Shown in pieces: positions 1-8,746 of a stretch of 41,770 nucleotides of DNA. A model generated the notes under the pieces. It ran no database searches and was not told the DNA's origin. It worked only from the letters and a program-made list of their open reading frames with translations. Source of the stretch: Albidovulum sp. Lineage in GTDB: Bacteria > Pseudomonadota > Alphaproteobacteria > Rhodobacterales > Rhodobacteraceae. The translations under genes were made by a program, and so were the position numbers. The stretch lies in the NCBI RefSeq assembly GCF_008933605.1, contig NZ_WBUS01000015.1, positions 1 to 41,770 on the forward strand. Direction: 5' to 3'. Within the stretch, counting starts at the first letter, position 1. Each line of letters begins with the position of its first letter.

Positions 1-1108
1 GTCCCGGCTCGCGCTCGATCGCGGCGAGCCGGGACAGCGCGCGATCCATGTCCGGGGCCCGGCGCAGGTCGTCGCGAAGGTTGGACGCGAGGCGCACCTC
101 CTCGGCCAGGAACCGCACGGCGTCGAGGCGGGCATGAATCTCGTGCAGGTCGCAGGAAGGCGCCGACAACCGCCGTTCCAGGAGCCGCGCGCCGGCCGCC
201 GTCGCGGTGCAGTCGATGGCGGCGATCAGCGACCCCTCGCGCCCGCCCGACAGGCTTTGCGTGATCTCGAGGTTTCTTCGCGTAGCGGCATCGATCTGCA
301 CAAAGCCGCCCGGCAGTTCCTTCACCGGGGGCCGGAGGAGCGGCAGCCTTCCACGCTGCGTGAGGTCGAGGTACTCGATGATCGCGCCGAGCGCGGACAG
401 TTCCGCCCTGTCGAAGCCTCCGAAGGCGTCGAGCGAAGCGACTTCGTAGAGCGCGCAAAGCCGTTTCTCCGCCCCGGCGCTGTCGAAGGCCGCACGCGAC
501 AGGGGGGTCATGGCGGCCCCGGAATCAGACACTACTCCAGCAAGATCGCCCTCTTTCGCCTCGCTCACCAGGACCTCGCGCGGGGCGAGGCGCGCCAGTT
601 CGGGCGCGAGCCGGGAAAGCGGGCAGGGCGTCACCCTGACCTCGCCCGTCGAGATGTCGACCCAGGCAAGTGCCGCGTCACCGCGTACCTCTGCGAAGCT
701 GGCGAGATAGTTGTGCCGCCGCGCCTCCAGGAGCGATTCCTCGGTGAGCGTCCCGGGGGTGACCAGACGCACCACATCGCGCGCCACGACCGCCTTCGAT
801 CCCCGCTTCTTCGCTTCGGCCGGGTCCTCGATCTGTTCGGCAATGGCGACGCGGAAACCCTTGCGGATCAGCGACAGCAGGTAGCCCTCGGCTGCATGAA
901 CCGGCACACCGCACATCGGGATGTCTTCGCCGAGGTGCTGGCCCCGCTTCGTGAGCGCAATGTCGAGCGCCGCGGCGGCCGCCGCCGCGTCGTCGAAGAA
1001 CATCTCGTAGAAGTCGCCCATCCGGTAGAAGAGGAGCGCATCCGGGTGGCGCCCCTTGATCTCCAGATATTGCGCCATCATCGGCGTGACGTTGGCGTCG
1101 GCAGACAC
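1..1108 (-). CDS. mutS: DNA mismatch repair protein MutS (N-terminal 369 residues, cut by window edge)
   Basis: MutS dimers recognise mispaired or looped-out bases and start mismatch repair with MutL. The ORF track omits this reading because its stop lies outside the window; I translated the minus strand directly. The mismatch-binding domain I is clear: near residue 30 is [12 protein letters not shown], whose Phe-x-Glu wedge contacts the mispair, followed by the family motif [11 protein letters not shown] and by [14 protein letters not shown]. The connector domain and the start of the lever domain follow, with [15 protein letters not shown] at the edge. The ATPase domain is not in the window. 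I chose the GTG at 1108 because GGGGGG lies just upstream; two ATGs nine codons further in are alternatives. It is divergent from maeB across 126 bases. Confidence 0.95.
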   Translation of the reverse strand, partial: MSADANVTPMMAQYLEIKGRHPDALLFYRMGDFYEMFFDDAAAAAAALDIALTKRGQHLGEDIPMCGVPVHAAEGYLLSLIRKGFRVAIAEQIEDPAEAKKRGSKAVVARDVVRLVTPGTLTEESLLEARRHNYLASFAEVRGDAALAWVDISTGEVRVTPCPLSRLAPELARLAPREVLVSEAKEGDLAGVVSDSGAAMTPLSRAAFDSAGAEKRLCALYEVASLDAFGGFDRAELSALGAIIEYLDLTQRGRLPLLRPPVKELPGGFVQIDAATRRNLEITQSLSGGREGSLIAAIDCTATAAGARLLERRLSAPSCDLHEIHARLDAVRFLAEEVRLASNLRDDLRRAPDMDRALSRLAAIEREPG

Positions 1109-1234
1109 GGATGACCCCCCTGAACCCCCGCGGGACCCTACAAAAGCGCCCGGCGAGGGAAAAGCCGCAAATCCTGTGGATTGTCACATTCCGGAGCGCT
1201 AAGAGGGCATCGCCCGGAGGAGGACCTGAGCCCC

Positions 1235-3493
1235 ATGTCGAAGAACCGCGTCACGCCGGAAGAGGCGCTTGCCTATCACCTCAATCCTGTGCCGGGGAAG
1301 TTCGAGGTGGTGGCGTCGAAGCCGATGGCGACGCAGCGCGACCTGTCGCTCGCCTACTCTCCCGGTGTCGCGGTGCCTGTCGAGGCGATCGCAGAGGCAC
1401 CCGAGACAGCCTACGACTACACCACCAAGGGCAACATGGTCGCCGTGATCTCGAATGGTACCGCGATCCTCGGTCTCGGCAACCTCGGCGCGCTCGCCTC
1501 GAAGCCGGTGATGGAAGGCAAAGCCGTCCTCTTCAAGCGCTTCGCCGACGTGAACGCCATCGACATAGAGCTCGATACCGAGGACCCGGACGAGATCATC
1601 CAGGCCGTCCGCCTGATGGGGCCGACTTTCGGCGGCATCAACCTCGAGGACATCAAGGCACCCGAGTGCTTCATCATCGAGAGCCGCCTGAAGGAGATGA
1701 TGGACATCCCGGTGTTCCATGACGACCAGCACGGCACGGCGGTGATCTGCGCGGCGGGCCTCATCAATGCGCTGGAACTCAGCGGCAAGAAGATCGAGGA
1801 CTGCCGGATCGTGCTGAACGGCGCCGGGGCGGCCGGCATCGCCTGCCTCGAGCTTCTGAAGACCATGGGCGCGCGGCATGACAATTGCCTCATGTGCGAC
1901 ACGAAGGGCGTGATCTGGCAGGGCCGGACCGAAGGCATGAACCAGTGGAAATCGGCCCATGCCGCGCGCACCGAGGCGCGCACGCTCGAGGACGCGATGA
2001 GGGGCGCCGACGTGTTCCTCGGCGTCTCGGCCAAGGGCGCGGTGACGCCCGCGATGGTCGCCTCGATGGCGCCCAATCCGGTGATCTTCGCCATGGCGAA
2101 CCCCGACCCCGAGATCACGCCGGAAGAGGCGCAGGCGGTGCGCCCCGATGCAATCGTGGCCACGGGGCGGTCGGACTACCCAAACCAGGTGAACAACGTC
2201 CTCGGCTTCCCCTACCTCTTCCGGGGCGCGCTCGACATCCACGCCCGTGCCATCAACGACGAGATGAAGATCGCCTGTGCGAAGGCGCTGGCAAGGCTCG
2301 CGCGAGAGGATGTGCCGGACGAGGTGGCGATGGCCTATGGCCGGAAGCTCTCGTTCGGGCGCGACTACATCATCCCGACGCCCTTCGACCCGCGCCTGAT
2401 CTACGTCATTCCGCCGGCAGTGGCCCGTGCCGGGATGGAGACAGGTGTCGCCCGGCGGCCGATCATTGACATGAGCGCCTACGAGTTGCACCTGAAGTCG
2501 CGGATGGACCCGACGGCGTCGATCCTGCAGGGCATTCATGCCCGCGCCCGCCAGGCGCAGGCGCGAATGATCTTCGCCGAGGGCGACGACCCGCGCGTGC
2601 TGAAGGCGGCCGTCGCCTACCAGCGCGCCGGGCTCGGCAAGGCTCTGGTGGTCGGTCGCGAGGCCGACGTGAAGGAGAAGCTCGCCGCCGAGGGGCTTGC
2701 CGACGCGGTGAAGGAGCTCGAGGTGGTGAACGCCGCGAACACGCGGCATCTCCAGCCCTACAAGGATTACCTCTACGCCCGGCTGCAACGGAAGGGCTTC
2801 GACATGCACGACGTCCATCGCCTTGCCGCCCGCGACCGGCATGTCTTCTCGGCGCTGATGCTTGCGCATGGCCACGGCGACGGGCTGGTGACCGGGGCCA
2901 CGCGCAAGTCGGCGCATGTTCTCGGTCTCATCAACCACGTCTTCGACGCGCGCGCCGAGGATGGGGCGGTCGGCATCACCGCCGTCCTGCATCGCGGCCG
3001 GATCGTCTTCATCGGCGACACTCTTGTTCACGAGTGGCCGGACGAGGAGGACCTCGCCGACATCGCCGAGCGCGGTGCGAGTGTCGCGCGCGCACTCGGG
3101 ATTGAGCCGCGCGTCGCCTTCCTTTCGTTCTCGACCTTCGGCTACCCGGTGTCGGAGCGCGCGACGAAGATGCATCAGGCGCCCAAGGTGCTCGACCGCC
3201 GCGGGGTGGATTTCGAGTATGAAGGCGAGATGACCGTCGATGTCGCGCTCAACATGGAGCAGATGGCACATTATCCCTTCTGCCGCCTGACCGGGCCGGC
3301 CAATGTCCTTGTCGTGCCCGCCCGGCATTCCGCCTCGATCTCGGTCAAGCTGATGCAAGAAATGGCAGGTGCGACCGTGATCGGCCCGATCCTGACCGGC
3401 GTGGACAAGCCGATCCAGATCTGCTCGACCGGCTCCACGGTCAACGACATTCTGAACATGGCCGTGATCGCCGCCTCCCGGATCGGTCTCTGA
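1235..3493 (+). CDS. maeB: NADP-dependent malic enzyme with C-terminal phosphotransacetylase-like domain
   Basis: Oxidatively decarboxylates malate to pyruvate while reducing NADP, in the cytoplasm. The 752-residue protein is the long MaeB architecture: a malic N-terminal domain (AYSPGVAVPV near residue 40, catalytic-lysine segment FKRFADVNAIDIE near 100, metal-site motif FHDDQHGTAV near 160), a Rossmann domain (NGAGAAGIACLELL near 195), and from about residue 425 a phosphotransacetylase-like domain. In this family that domain is regarded as regulatory, sensing acetyl-CoA, not as an active acetyltransferase. The track ORF begins at 1181, but the ATG at 1235 has GGAGGAGG about 11 bases upstream and begins the conserved sequence. 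Divergent from mutS; the next gene is convergent. Confidence 0.95.
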   Translation: MSKNRVTPEEALAYHLNPVPGKFEVVASKPMATQRDLSLAYSPGVAVPVEAIAEAPETAYDYTTKGNMVAVISNGTAILGLGNLGALASKPVMEGKAVLFKRFADVNAIDIELDTEDPDEIIQAVRLMGPTFGGINLEDIKAPECFIIESRLKEMMDIPVFHDDQHGTAVICAAGLINALELSGKKIEDCRIVLNGAGAAGIACLELLKTMGARHDNCLMCDTKGVIWQGRTEGMNQWKSAHAARTEARTLEDAMRGADVFLGVSAKGAVTPAMVASMAPNPVIFAMANPDPEITPEEAQAVRPDAIVATGRSDYPNQVNNVLGFPYLFRGALDIHARAINDEMKIACAKALARLAREDVPDEVAMAYGRKLSFGRDYIIPTPFDPRLIYVIPPAVARAGMETGVARRPIIDMSAYELHLKSRMDPTASILQGIHARARQAQARMIFAEGDDPRVLKAAVAYQRAGLGKALVVGREADVKEKLAAEGLADAVKELEVVNAANTRHLQPYKDYLYARLQRKGFDMHDVHRLAARDRHVFSALMLAHGHGDGLVTGATRKSAHVLGLINHVFDARAEDGAVGITAVLHRGRIVFIGDTLVHEWPDEEDLADIAERGASVARALGIEPRVAFLSFSTFGYPVSERATKMHQAPKVLDRRGVDFEYEGEMTVDVALNMEQMAHYPFCRLTGPANVLVVPARHSASISVKLMQEMAGATVIGPILTGVDKPIQICSTGSTVNDILNMAVIAASRIGL

Positions 3494-3504
3494 CGCGTCT
3501 GCCG

Positions 3505-4131
3505 TCAGTGCACGAAGGCCGCTTGGGAACCCCAGAGTTCCTTGACCCGCGCATCCCTGCCGCAGGCCTTGCGGTAGAAGGCATAGGCCTTCGCCTGGCG
3601 CATGGGCCCGCGCCGCGTCAGAACTACCTTCGAGCCCTTGTAGTACCCCTGGTGGTAGGCTTCGGCCTTGAAGAAGGGGCCGGCATCGCGAATCTCGGTC
3701 GCAACCTTCCGGCCAAGCGCGGATTCGGCGTCAGCCTTTGCAGCGACCGCATCTGCGCGCTGCGCTGCGGACTGGACAAAGATGGCCGTGCGGTAGCTCT
3801 TGCCGCGGTCGCAGAACTGTCCGCCGGCGTCGAGCGGGTCGCTCGACCGGAAGAAAAGATCGAGGATATTTCGATAGCTGACCCGGGCGGGATCGAAGAG
3901 GATCTTGACCGCCTCGTAGTGGCCGGTGCTGCCGCTCGAAACCTGCTCATAGGTCGCGTCCTCGGCCACGCCGCCCGTGTAGCCGGAGACGACCTCCTCA
4001 ACCCCCGGCAGGCTTTCGAAATTGCTTTCGACACACCAGAAACAACCGCCGGCGACGATCGCCGTCTCGGTCTTCGCCGCGGCGGGCAGCGCGGCCAGCA
4101 ACAGGATCAAGGAAAGCAGCAGCTTCGCCAT
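3505..4131 (-). CDS. msrA: Peptide-methionine (S)-S-oxide reductase MsrA, predicted exported
   Basis: Reduces the S epimer of methionine sulfoxide in oxidised proteins back to methionine. The catalytic motif GCFWC is at residues 29-33 (Cys30 the nucleophile), followed by family segments SGYTGG, GHYEAV, FRSSDP and AYHQGYY. The first 19 residues are a classical signal peptide (MAKLLLSLILLLAALPAAA), so the enzyme probably works in the periplasm, unlike the usual cytosolic MsrA. I use the ATG at 4131 (208 residues), with GAGGTG about eight bases upstream; the track start is a GTG three codons earlier. No msrB is next to it. Convergent with maeB, with 11 bases between the stops. Confidence 0.93.
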   Translation of the reverse strand: MAKLLLSLILLLAALPAAAKTETAIVAGGCFWCVESNFESLPGVEEVVSGYTGGVAEDATYEQVSSGSTGHYEAVKILFDPARVSYRNILDLFFRSSDPLDAGGQFCDRGKSYRTAIFVQSAAQRADAVAAKADAESALGRKVATEIRDAGPFFKAEAYHQGYYKGSKVVLTRRGPMRQAKAYAFYRKACGRDARVKELWGSQAAFVH

Positions 4132-4231
4132 CTCACGCACCTCACGACGGACGCTACCAGAGGCGTCAGATGGGGCGCATCTGGCAACACACCTTAGCGT
4201 GATCGGAAGACATCCGGCCAGAGACCGCGCG

Positions 4232-4516
4232 TCAGGACAGAAGTCTCGCCAGACCCATCGCCACGCCGAGGTCCCCGGAAACCTTGAGCTTGCCGAGCAT
4301 CACCCCGGTCATCGGATTCAGCTTGCCCGCAAGGAGCTTCCCGAGGTTCTCCTCGGAAATCGTCAGCGTGCAGTCCGTGGCGCGGTCCTCTGTCGTTGCG
4401 GTGCCGTCTGCCAGCACGATCACCCCCGCCGGGCCGCAATCGAATTTGAGAGTTCCGGAGAAGCGCCGGGTCTCCAGCGCCTTGCGGATGCCGGCGGCAA
4501 TGGTTTCTAGGGACAT
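4232..4516 (-). CDS. SCP2 sterol-binding domain protein, small
   Basis: A 94-residue single-domain protein matching the bacterial SCP2 family, a small lipid-binding fold with a hydrophobic tunnel. Recognisable parts are the N-terminal helix (SLETIAAGIRKALE), the core strands (TLKFDCGPAGVIVLADG), and the C-terminal segment AGKLNPMTGVMLGKLKVSGD, which is the most typical stretch. There is no signal peptide or membrane segment, so it should be cytosolic; the natural ligand is unknown. The track ORF is 25 codons longer, but ATG 4516 has GGAG about nine bases upstream and matches the family start. It lies 94 bases downstream of argG on the same strand and may be co-transcribed with it. Confidence 0.85.
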   Translation of the reverse strand: MSLETIAAGIRKALETRRFSGTLKFDCGPAGVIVLADGTATTEDRATDCTLTISEENLGKLLAGKLNPMTGVMLGKLKVSGDLGVAMGLARLLS

Positions 4517-4610
4517 GGGTGCTCCGCTCGGGTCAGGTGGGTCGGGCATAACGTCCGGACGGACGTCCCCGCAAGCGGAGCGCAGCGTCATGCGGGCGCC
4601 GCGCCGCAGG

Positions 4611-5837
4611 TTAGCGCTTCACCCGCGCGTTCCGTGCCGCGATCAGCCGCAGCCGGAGAGCGTTCAGCCGGATGAAGCCTTCGGCGTCCTTCTGGTCATA
4701 GGCGCCCGCGTCCTCCTCGAAGGTCACGTGCTTTTCGCTGTAGAGCGAATGGTCCGACCAACGCGCGACCGTGGCGGCGCGGCCCTTGTAGAGCTTCACC
4801 CGCACGGTGCCGGTGACATGGTCCTGGGTCTTGTCGATCAGCGCCTGCAGCGCCTCGCGTTCGGGGCTGAACCAGAAGCCGTTGTAGATCAGTTCCGCAT
4901 AGCGCGGCATGATCGAGTCCTTCAGGTGCCCGGCACCGGCATCGAGCGTGATCTGCTCGATGCCGCGATGCGCCTCCAGAAGGATGGTGCCGCCGGGCGT
5001 TTCATAGACGCCGCGCGACTTCATCCCGACGAAGCGGTTTTCGACGAGGTCGAGAACGCCGATCCCGTGCCTGGCGCCAAGCTCGTTCAGCTTCGCGAGG
5101 ATCGTCGCGGGCGACATGGCGACGCCGTCGATGGCCACCGCATCGCCCCGCTCGAAGGCGATTTCCAACAGTTCAGGCGTGTCGGGTGCCTGTTCCGCCG
5201 GCACGACGCGCTGGAGCACGTAGTCCGGGAACTCCCGCGCGGGGTCTTCAAGAACACGCCCCTCGGAAGAGGTGTGCAGGAGGTTCGCATCGACTGAGAA
5301 GGGCGCGTCGCCGCGCTTGTCCTTGGCGATGGGGATCTGGTTCGCCTCGGCAAACTCCAGAAGCTTCGTCCGGCTGGTCAGATCCCAAAGACGCCAGGGC
5401 GCAATGACGCGGATCGCCGGGTCGAGGGCCGCCGCCGAAAGCTCGAACCGGACCTGATCATTGCCCTTTCCGGTCGCTCCGTGGGCAACGGCATCCGCGC
5501 CGTGGCGGTGGGCGATCTCGACAAGGTGCTTGGAAATCAGCGGCCGCGCGATCGACGTGCCGAGGAGATAGAGCCCCTCGTAGAGCGCGTTTGCCCGAAA
5601 CATCGGGAAGACGAAGTCGCGCACGAATTCCTCGCGCACGTCGACGATGTGGATGTTCTCGGGTTTGATCCCGAGCAGGATCGCCTTTGCCCGCGCCGGC
5701 TCAAGTTCCTCGCCCTGGCCGAGGTCGGCGGTGAAGGTCACGACCTCGCATCCGTACTCCGTCTGCAGCCATTTCAGGATGATGGAGGTATCGAGGCCGC
5801 CGGAGTAGGCGAGCACGACTTTCTTCGGGGCGGACAT
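4611..5837 (-). CDS. argG: Argininosuccinate synthase
   Basis: Joins citrulline and aspartate, using ATP, to form argininosuccinate, the penultimate step of arginine synthesis. The 408-residue protein has the N-type ATP pyrophosphatase loop right at its start ([12 protein letters not shown]), then [36 protein letters not shown] and [12 protein letters not shown], all typical of the class. The start was moved from the track's 5900 to the ATG at 5837, preceded at good spacing by GGAGG and matching the universal N-terminus. argJ, another arginine gene, is on the same strand 28 kb away, so the arginine genes here are scattered and not in one operon. Confidence 0.97.
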   Translation of the reverse strand: MSAPKKVVLAYSGGLDTSIILKWLQTEYGCEVVTFTADLGQGEELEPARAKAILLGIKPENIHIVDVREEFVRDFVFPMFRANALYEGLYLLGTSIARPLISKHLVEIAHRHGADAVAHGATGKGNDQVRFELSAAALDPAIRVIAPWRLWDLTSRTKLLEFAEANQIPIAKDKRGDAPFSVDANLLHTSSEGRVLEDPAREFPDYVLQRVVPAEQAPDTPELLEIAFERGDAVAIDGVAMSPATILAKLNELGARHGIGVLDLVENRFVGMKSRGVYETPGGTILLEAHRGIEQITLDAGAGHLKDSIMPRYAELIYNGFWFSPEREALQALIDKTQDHVTGTVRVKLYKGRAATVARWSDHSLYSEKHVTFEEDAGAYDQKDAEGFIRLNALRLRLIAARNARVKR

Positions 5838-5901
5838 GTGGAACCTCCGTCGGCCAGAGACGATCGAGCCGCGATTATCGGAGAATATGCCCAAGGGCAA
5901 G

Positions 5902-5930
5902 GAGCCCCGCCGATCGGGCCGGCGGGACTC
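5902..5930 (-). terminator. Hairpin after the Gly/Asn-repeat protein gene
   Basis: Eleven base pairs (one G:T) of inverted repeat, GAGTCCCGCCG / CGGCGGGGCTC when read on the minus strand, around a seven-base loop. It lies about 20 bases past the stop of the gene at 5950-6816 and before argG. The following bases are only modestly T-rich, so it may be a weak or Rho-assisted terminator. Confidence 0.45.
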
Positions 5931-5949
5931 CGGATCGGTGCCCGCCCGG

Positions 5950-6816
5950 TCAGAGGCCGAGCTGTTCGCGCAGGAAGTCGATTGCCGGGTCGGAGAGCGT
6001 GCGGCCGTTCGCGGCGGTCGTCAGGGCCTCGCCCTCCGCCATCTCGGCGTCCGCAAGCGCTGTCTCGGCGTCGGCCGTGGCCGTCTCGGCGTCGGCCACC
6101 GCCGCCTCGTTCGTGGCGATCTCGGTCTCGAGAGCCGCGCGATCCGTCTCGTAGGTCTCGGCTGCGGTGCGCTCCGCGTTGAGCACGTCGAGGCTCGACT
6201 GATAATCGGTCGCAGCGGGGTCCAGCGCGGCGATGTCGGCGTCGATCTCGGCGGTTGTCCGGCCGCTGTAGTTCTGGTCGAGATCGGCCAAGGCCTGTTC
6301 GCTGGCGGAAAGCGCCGCGGTTGCCTCCTCGAGCGCGGCCGCGGCCTCCGCAGCCGCTTCGCCGGCGGCAACGGTCTCCAGCGCGGCCTCTCGGTAAGCG
6401 GCGATCCGGCCAACCTGGCTGTTCGGGCTCGCGTTCGCGAAGGCGGTCTCGCTCGCGTGGTAGGCGTTCAGCCCCTTCAGTTCCGAGGCCATCTTCCCGT
6501 GCGCGTTGGGGGCGGTCTCGACCGGTTCGGCGATGGCCACGGTGGTGGCCGTCGCGGTCACAGCCGTACCGGCGGCAGCCTTGGCCACATTTCCGGCCCC
6601 CTTGGCCTTGCCGCCGGCGTTGGCCTTGCCGGCGCCGCCCTTGCTGCCGGAGTTCCCGCCCTTGCCGTTGCCTCCCCCGTTCCCGCCGCCATTGCCGCCA
6701 CCGTTGCCTTTCGCGAATGCCGGCGTGGCGCCGAACTCGAACGAGACCGGGGCAAGGGGTCCGAGGATCAGGGCAGACAGTGCCACAGCCGTCGCCAGTG
6801 TCTTTGAGCGGAACAT
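5950..6816 (-). CDS. Exported protein with Gly/Asn repeat and Ala/Glu coiled coil, unknown function
   Basis: I do not recognise a family. The 288-residue product starts with a long signal peptide (hydrophobic [15 protein letters not shown], likely cleavage after PAFA), then a flexible low-complexity stretch of GNGGG repeats and Gly/Ala/Lys. About residues 110-150 resemble a small ordered unit ([15 protein letters not shown]). The rest is an Ala/Glu/Asp-rich heptad-like region suggesting a long coiled coil, ending in a short conserved-looking tail ([13 protein letters not shown]). It is probably periplasmic or surface-associated. The ATG at 6816 has GGAGG eight bases upstream; the ATG two codons earlier is too close to it. 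Divergent from ilvA. Acidic low-complexity composition makes distant homology searches unreliable. Confidence 0.7.
   Translation of the reverse strand: MFRSKTLATAVALSALILGPLAPVSFEFGATPAFAKGNGGGNGGGNGGGNGKGGNSGSKGGAGKANAGGKAKGAGNVAKAAAGTAVTATATTVAIAEPVETAPNAHGKMASELKGLNAYHASETAFANASPNSQVGRIAAYREAALETVAAGEAAAEAAAALEEATAALSASEQALADLDQNYSGRTTAEIDADIAALDPAATDYQSSLDVLNAERTAAETYETDRAALETEIATNEAAVADAETATADAETALADAEMAEGEALTTAANGRTLSDPAIDFLREQLGL
6665..6708 (-). repeat. 12-base tandem repeat encoding GGNG units
   Basis: Three full and one partial 12-base units (plus strand CCRTTSCCNCCN) encode the GNGGG repeats just after the signal peptide of the exported protein. Units differ mostly at third positions, so the amino-acid pattern looks selected while the DNA has drifted. 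The array could still change length by slippage. Confidence 0.7.
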
Positions 6817-6868
6817 GTTCATTGCCTCCAGGTAAAGCGCGCGATGGCGCGGCGCAGACCCCCGCGCA

Positions 6869-6874
6869 AGTATA
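6869..6874 (-). promoter_or_regulatory. Possible -10 element for the exported coiled-coil protein gene
   Basis: On the minus strand the sequence TATACT, one mismatch from the consensus -10, lies about 50 bases before the start codon at 6816. The expected -35 position holds only a weak T-rich hexamer. It lies in the divergent region shared with ilvA. Confidence 0.3.
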
Positions 6875-6984
6875 AGCGGTAGATCCGTGGCAAAACTATG
6901 GCGCACCCGTCACTGGGGCGATGGACTTTGCCGCGAAACCTTGGCACCTCGTCGCAATGGTTCGATCTGAGTTCGGAGGGCGGC

Positions 6985-8232
6985 ATGGGCGAATTCTCGC
7001 GGCGCGCGCGTGCGGCAACCGAGGCGCTGCGCGATCTCTTTCCCGCGACGCCGCTGCAACGCAACGAGCACCTGTCTGCCCGATTTGACGCCGAGATCTG
7101 GCTGAAGCGCGAGGATCTGACACCGGTCCGAAGCTACAAGCTGCGCGGTGCCTTCACGGCAATGCGCAGGGCTCTCGTCGTCGATCCGGGCAAGGCACAT
7201 TTTGTCTGCGCGAGTGCCGGCAACCATGCGCAGGGAATGGCCTATGCCTGCCGTCATTTCGGCGTCCGCGGCACGATATTCATGCCGGTCACGACGCCGC
7301 AGCAAAAGATCGACAAGACACGCATTTTCGGCGGAAACAGTGTCGAAATCCAACTCGTCGGCGACTATTTCGACCACACTCTTGCCGCTGCGCAGGATTA
7401 CTGTGCCAAGGCCGCCGCGCAGTTCCTGTCGCCGTTCGACGACGACGACGTGATCGAGGGCCAGGCCAGCATCGCGGTGGAGATTCTCGATCAACTGCCC
7501 GACCCGCCAGACCTGGTGATCCTGCCCGTGGGCGGCGGCGGGCTTGCCGCCGGTGTCACGGCGGTCTTCGCGGAGTCGGCGCCGGCCACCGACTTCCGCT
7601 TCGTCGAACCCCTCGGTGGCACGAGTCTCGCCGCGGCCGTTGCGGCGGGCGAACCCGTGACGCTGAAACGCGTCAACAGCTTTGTCGATGGCGCCGCCGT
7701 GGCGCGAATCGGCGCGCGCCCGTTTGCACGGCTGAATGGGATCCGCGCGGAGCAGGTGCTCGCCGCGCCCGAGGACCGGATCTGCATCACCATGCTCGAC
7801 ATGCTCAACGTCGAGGGTATTGTCCTGGAACCGGCCGGAGCGCTTTCCGTCGATGCCCTGCCGGACCTGGCCGATGCCATACGCGGCCGGAGGGTTGTCT
7901 GCGTGACCTCGGGCGGTAACTTCGATTTCGAGCGCCTGCCCGAGGTGAAGGAGAGGGCGCAACGCTACGCCGGGTTGAAGAAGTACTTCATCCTGCGCAT
8001 GCCGCAACGTCCGGGCGCGCTGCGCGAGTTCCTGGAGATGCTCGGGCCCGACGACGACATCGCCCGCTTCGAGTACCTGAAGAAGTCAGCCCGGAACTTC
8101 GGCTCGGTTCTCATCGGCATCGAGACGAAGTCGGCGGACAGCTTCGCGGAGCTAAGGCGCAAGATGGACGAGGCCGCGTTCAGCTACCGCGACATCACCA
8201 ACGACGAGGCGCTGGCAGATTTCCTCGTCTGA
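6985..8232 (+). CDS. ilvA: Threonine ammonia-lyase (threonine dehydratase)
   Basis: PLP enzyme that deaminates threonine to 2-oxobutanoate, the committed step to isoleucine. The 415-residue protein carries the PLP lysine in VRSYKLRGA (about residue 52), the substrate loop SAGNHAQG, the glycine-rich phosphate loop PVGGGGLAAG near residue 182 and the C-terminal SGGN. A single ACT-like domain begins near residue 330 (LKKYFILRMPQRPGALREFL), which makes it the short one-ACT form like those of Bacillus or Corynebacterium, and it is probably feedback-regulated by isoleucine. The ATG at 6985 with GGAGG upstream is preferred over the track start at 6898. Convergent with the HPt gene. Confidence 0.95.
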   Translation: MGEFSRRARAATEALRDLFPATPLQRNEHLSARFDAEIWLKREDLTPVRSYKLRGAFTAMRRALVVDPGKAHFVCASAGNHAQGMAYACRHFGVRGTIFMPVTTPQQKIDKTRIFGGNSVEIQLVGDYFDHTLAAAQDYCAKAAAQFLSPFDDDDVIEGQASIAVEILDQLPDPPDLVILPVGGGGLAAGVTAVFAESAPATDFRFVEPLGGTSLAAAVAAGEPVTLKRVNSFVDGAAVARIGARPFARLNGIRAEQVLAAPEDRICITMLDMLNVEGIVLEPAGALSVDALPDLADAIRGRRVVCVTSGGNFDFERLPEVKERAQRYAGLKKYFILRMPQRPGALREFLEMLGPDDDIARFEYLKKSARNFGSVLIGIETKSADSFAELRRKMDEAAFSYRDITNDEALADFLV

Positions 8233-8238
8233 GGCGCG

Positions 8239-8589
8239 TCACGCCGCGTTGTCGTCCCGGTTGCCGAGGTCCGCGAGCCCGGACATGAATTCCGCCTTCG
8301 AGGCGAAGTAGGTGGCGACGATCGTCGCCGCGTCCACCTCGTCCTGTCGCCCGCTTGCAGCCCGGCGCTCCCCGTCTTGGCAGAGAGCACCGAACGCCGC
8401 GAACCCGAGGTTCCAGGCGCTCCCCTTGAGGAAGTGCAGATCCGCCTCGAACTGCGACGGGTCCGGCCGCTCGTTCAGGCGCTTCACTACGGATTCGACC
8501 TCGTCCAGAAAAAGATCAACGATTTCGGCGAATCCGTCGGCGCCGATCTCCGAGCACAGCTCGCCCGCGCGCTCCCAATCAATCATCAT
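8239..8589 (-). CDS. Histidine phosphotransfer (HPt) domain protein
   Basis: A 117-residue stand-alone HPt domain. The phospho-accepting histidine is in DLHFLKGSAWNLGF, which matches the HxLKGSA signature, inside a helical protein of the usual HPt length with no other domain. Such proteins shuttle phosphoryl groups between receiver domains and hybrid kinases. The ORF in the track runs 29 codons further upstream without similarity; I start at the MM pair (8589, or 8586 for the second Met), where GGTGG lies upstream. The gene is divergent from a receiver-phosphatase fusion, its likely partner. No histidine kinase is in the window. Confidence 0.85.
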   Translation of the reverse strand: MMIDWERAGELCSEIGADGFAEIVDLFLDEVESVVKRLNERPDPSQFEADLHFLKGSAWNLGFAAFGALCQDGERRAASGRQDEVDAATIVATYFASKAEFMSGLADLGNRDDNAA

Positions 8590-8746
8590 CTTCACCACCA
8601 CTTGCCACCCCTTGGCAGCTGCAGCGTAGGCCCGCCGCGTTTCGCAGCCGTTAATCGGACCCGGGGCGCGAGGCATCGGCTGTCTTCAACGCGTGTTAAC
8701 GACGCGACGGCTAAATGGCCGATGAAGTCCGGTGCAGTGAGAGGCG

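Noticed and set aside
134-1114. 326-residue plus-strand ORF at the left edge
   Set aside because: It is antisense to mutS, whose minus-strand translation gives clear MutS motifs.
1175-1190. TGTGGATTGTCACA between mutS and maeB, resembling a CRP site or a DnaA box
   Set aside because: The spacer is two bases too short for CRP, and the DnaA-like half has mismatches. No cluster of boxes is present, so no origin.
4167-4183. CAGATG/CATCTG hairpin between msrA and the SCP2 gene
   Set aside because: Six-base arms with no T tract and no promoter nearby; too little to call a terminator or operator.
4524-4585. Distant GCTCCGCT/AGCGGAGC repeat between argG and the SCP2 gene
   Set aside because: Arms are separated by more than 40 bases in GC-rich sequence with no conserved loop; probably chance.
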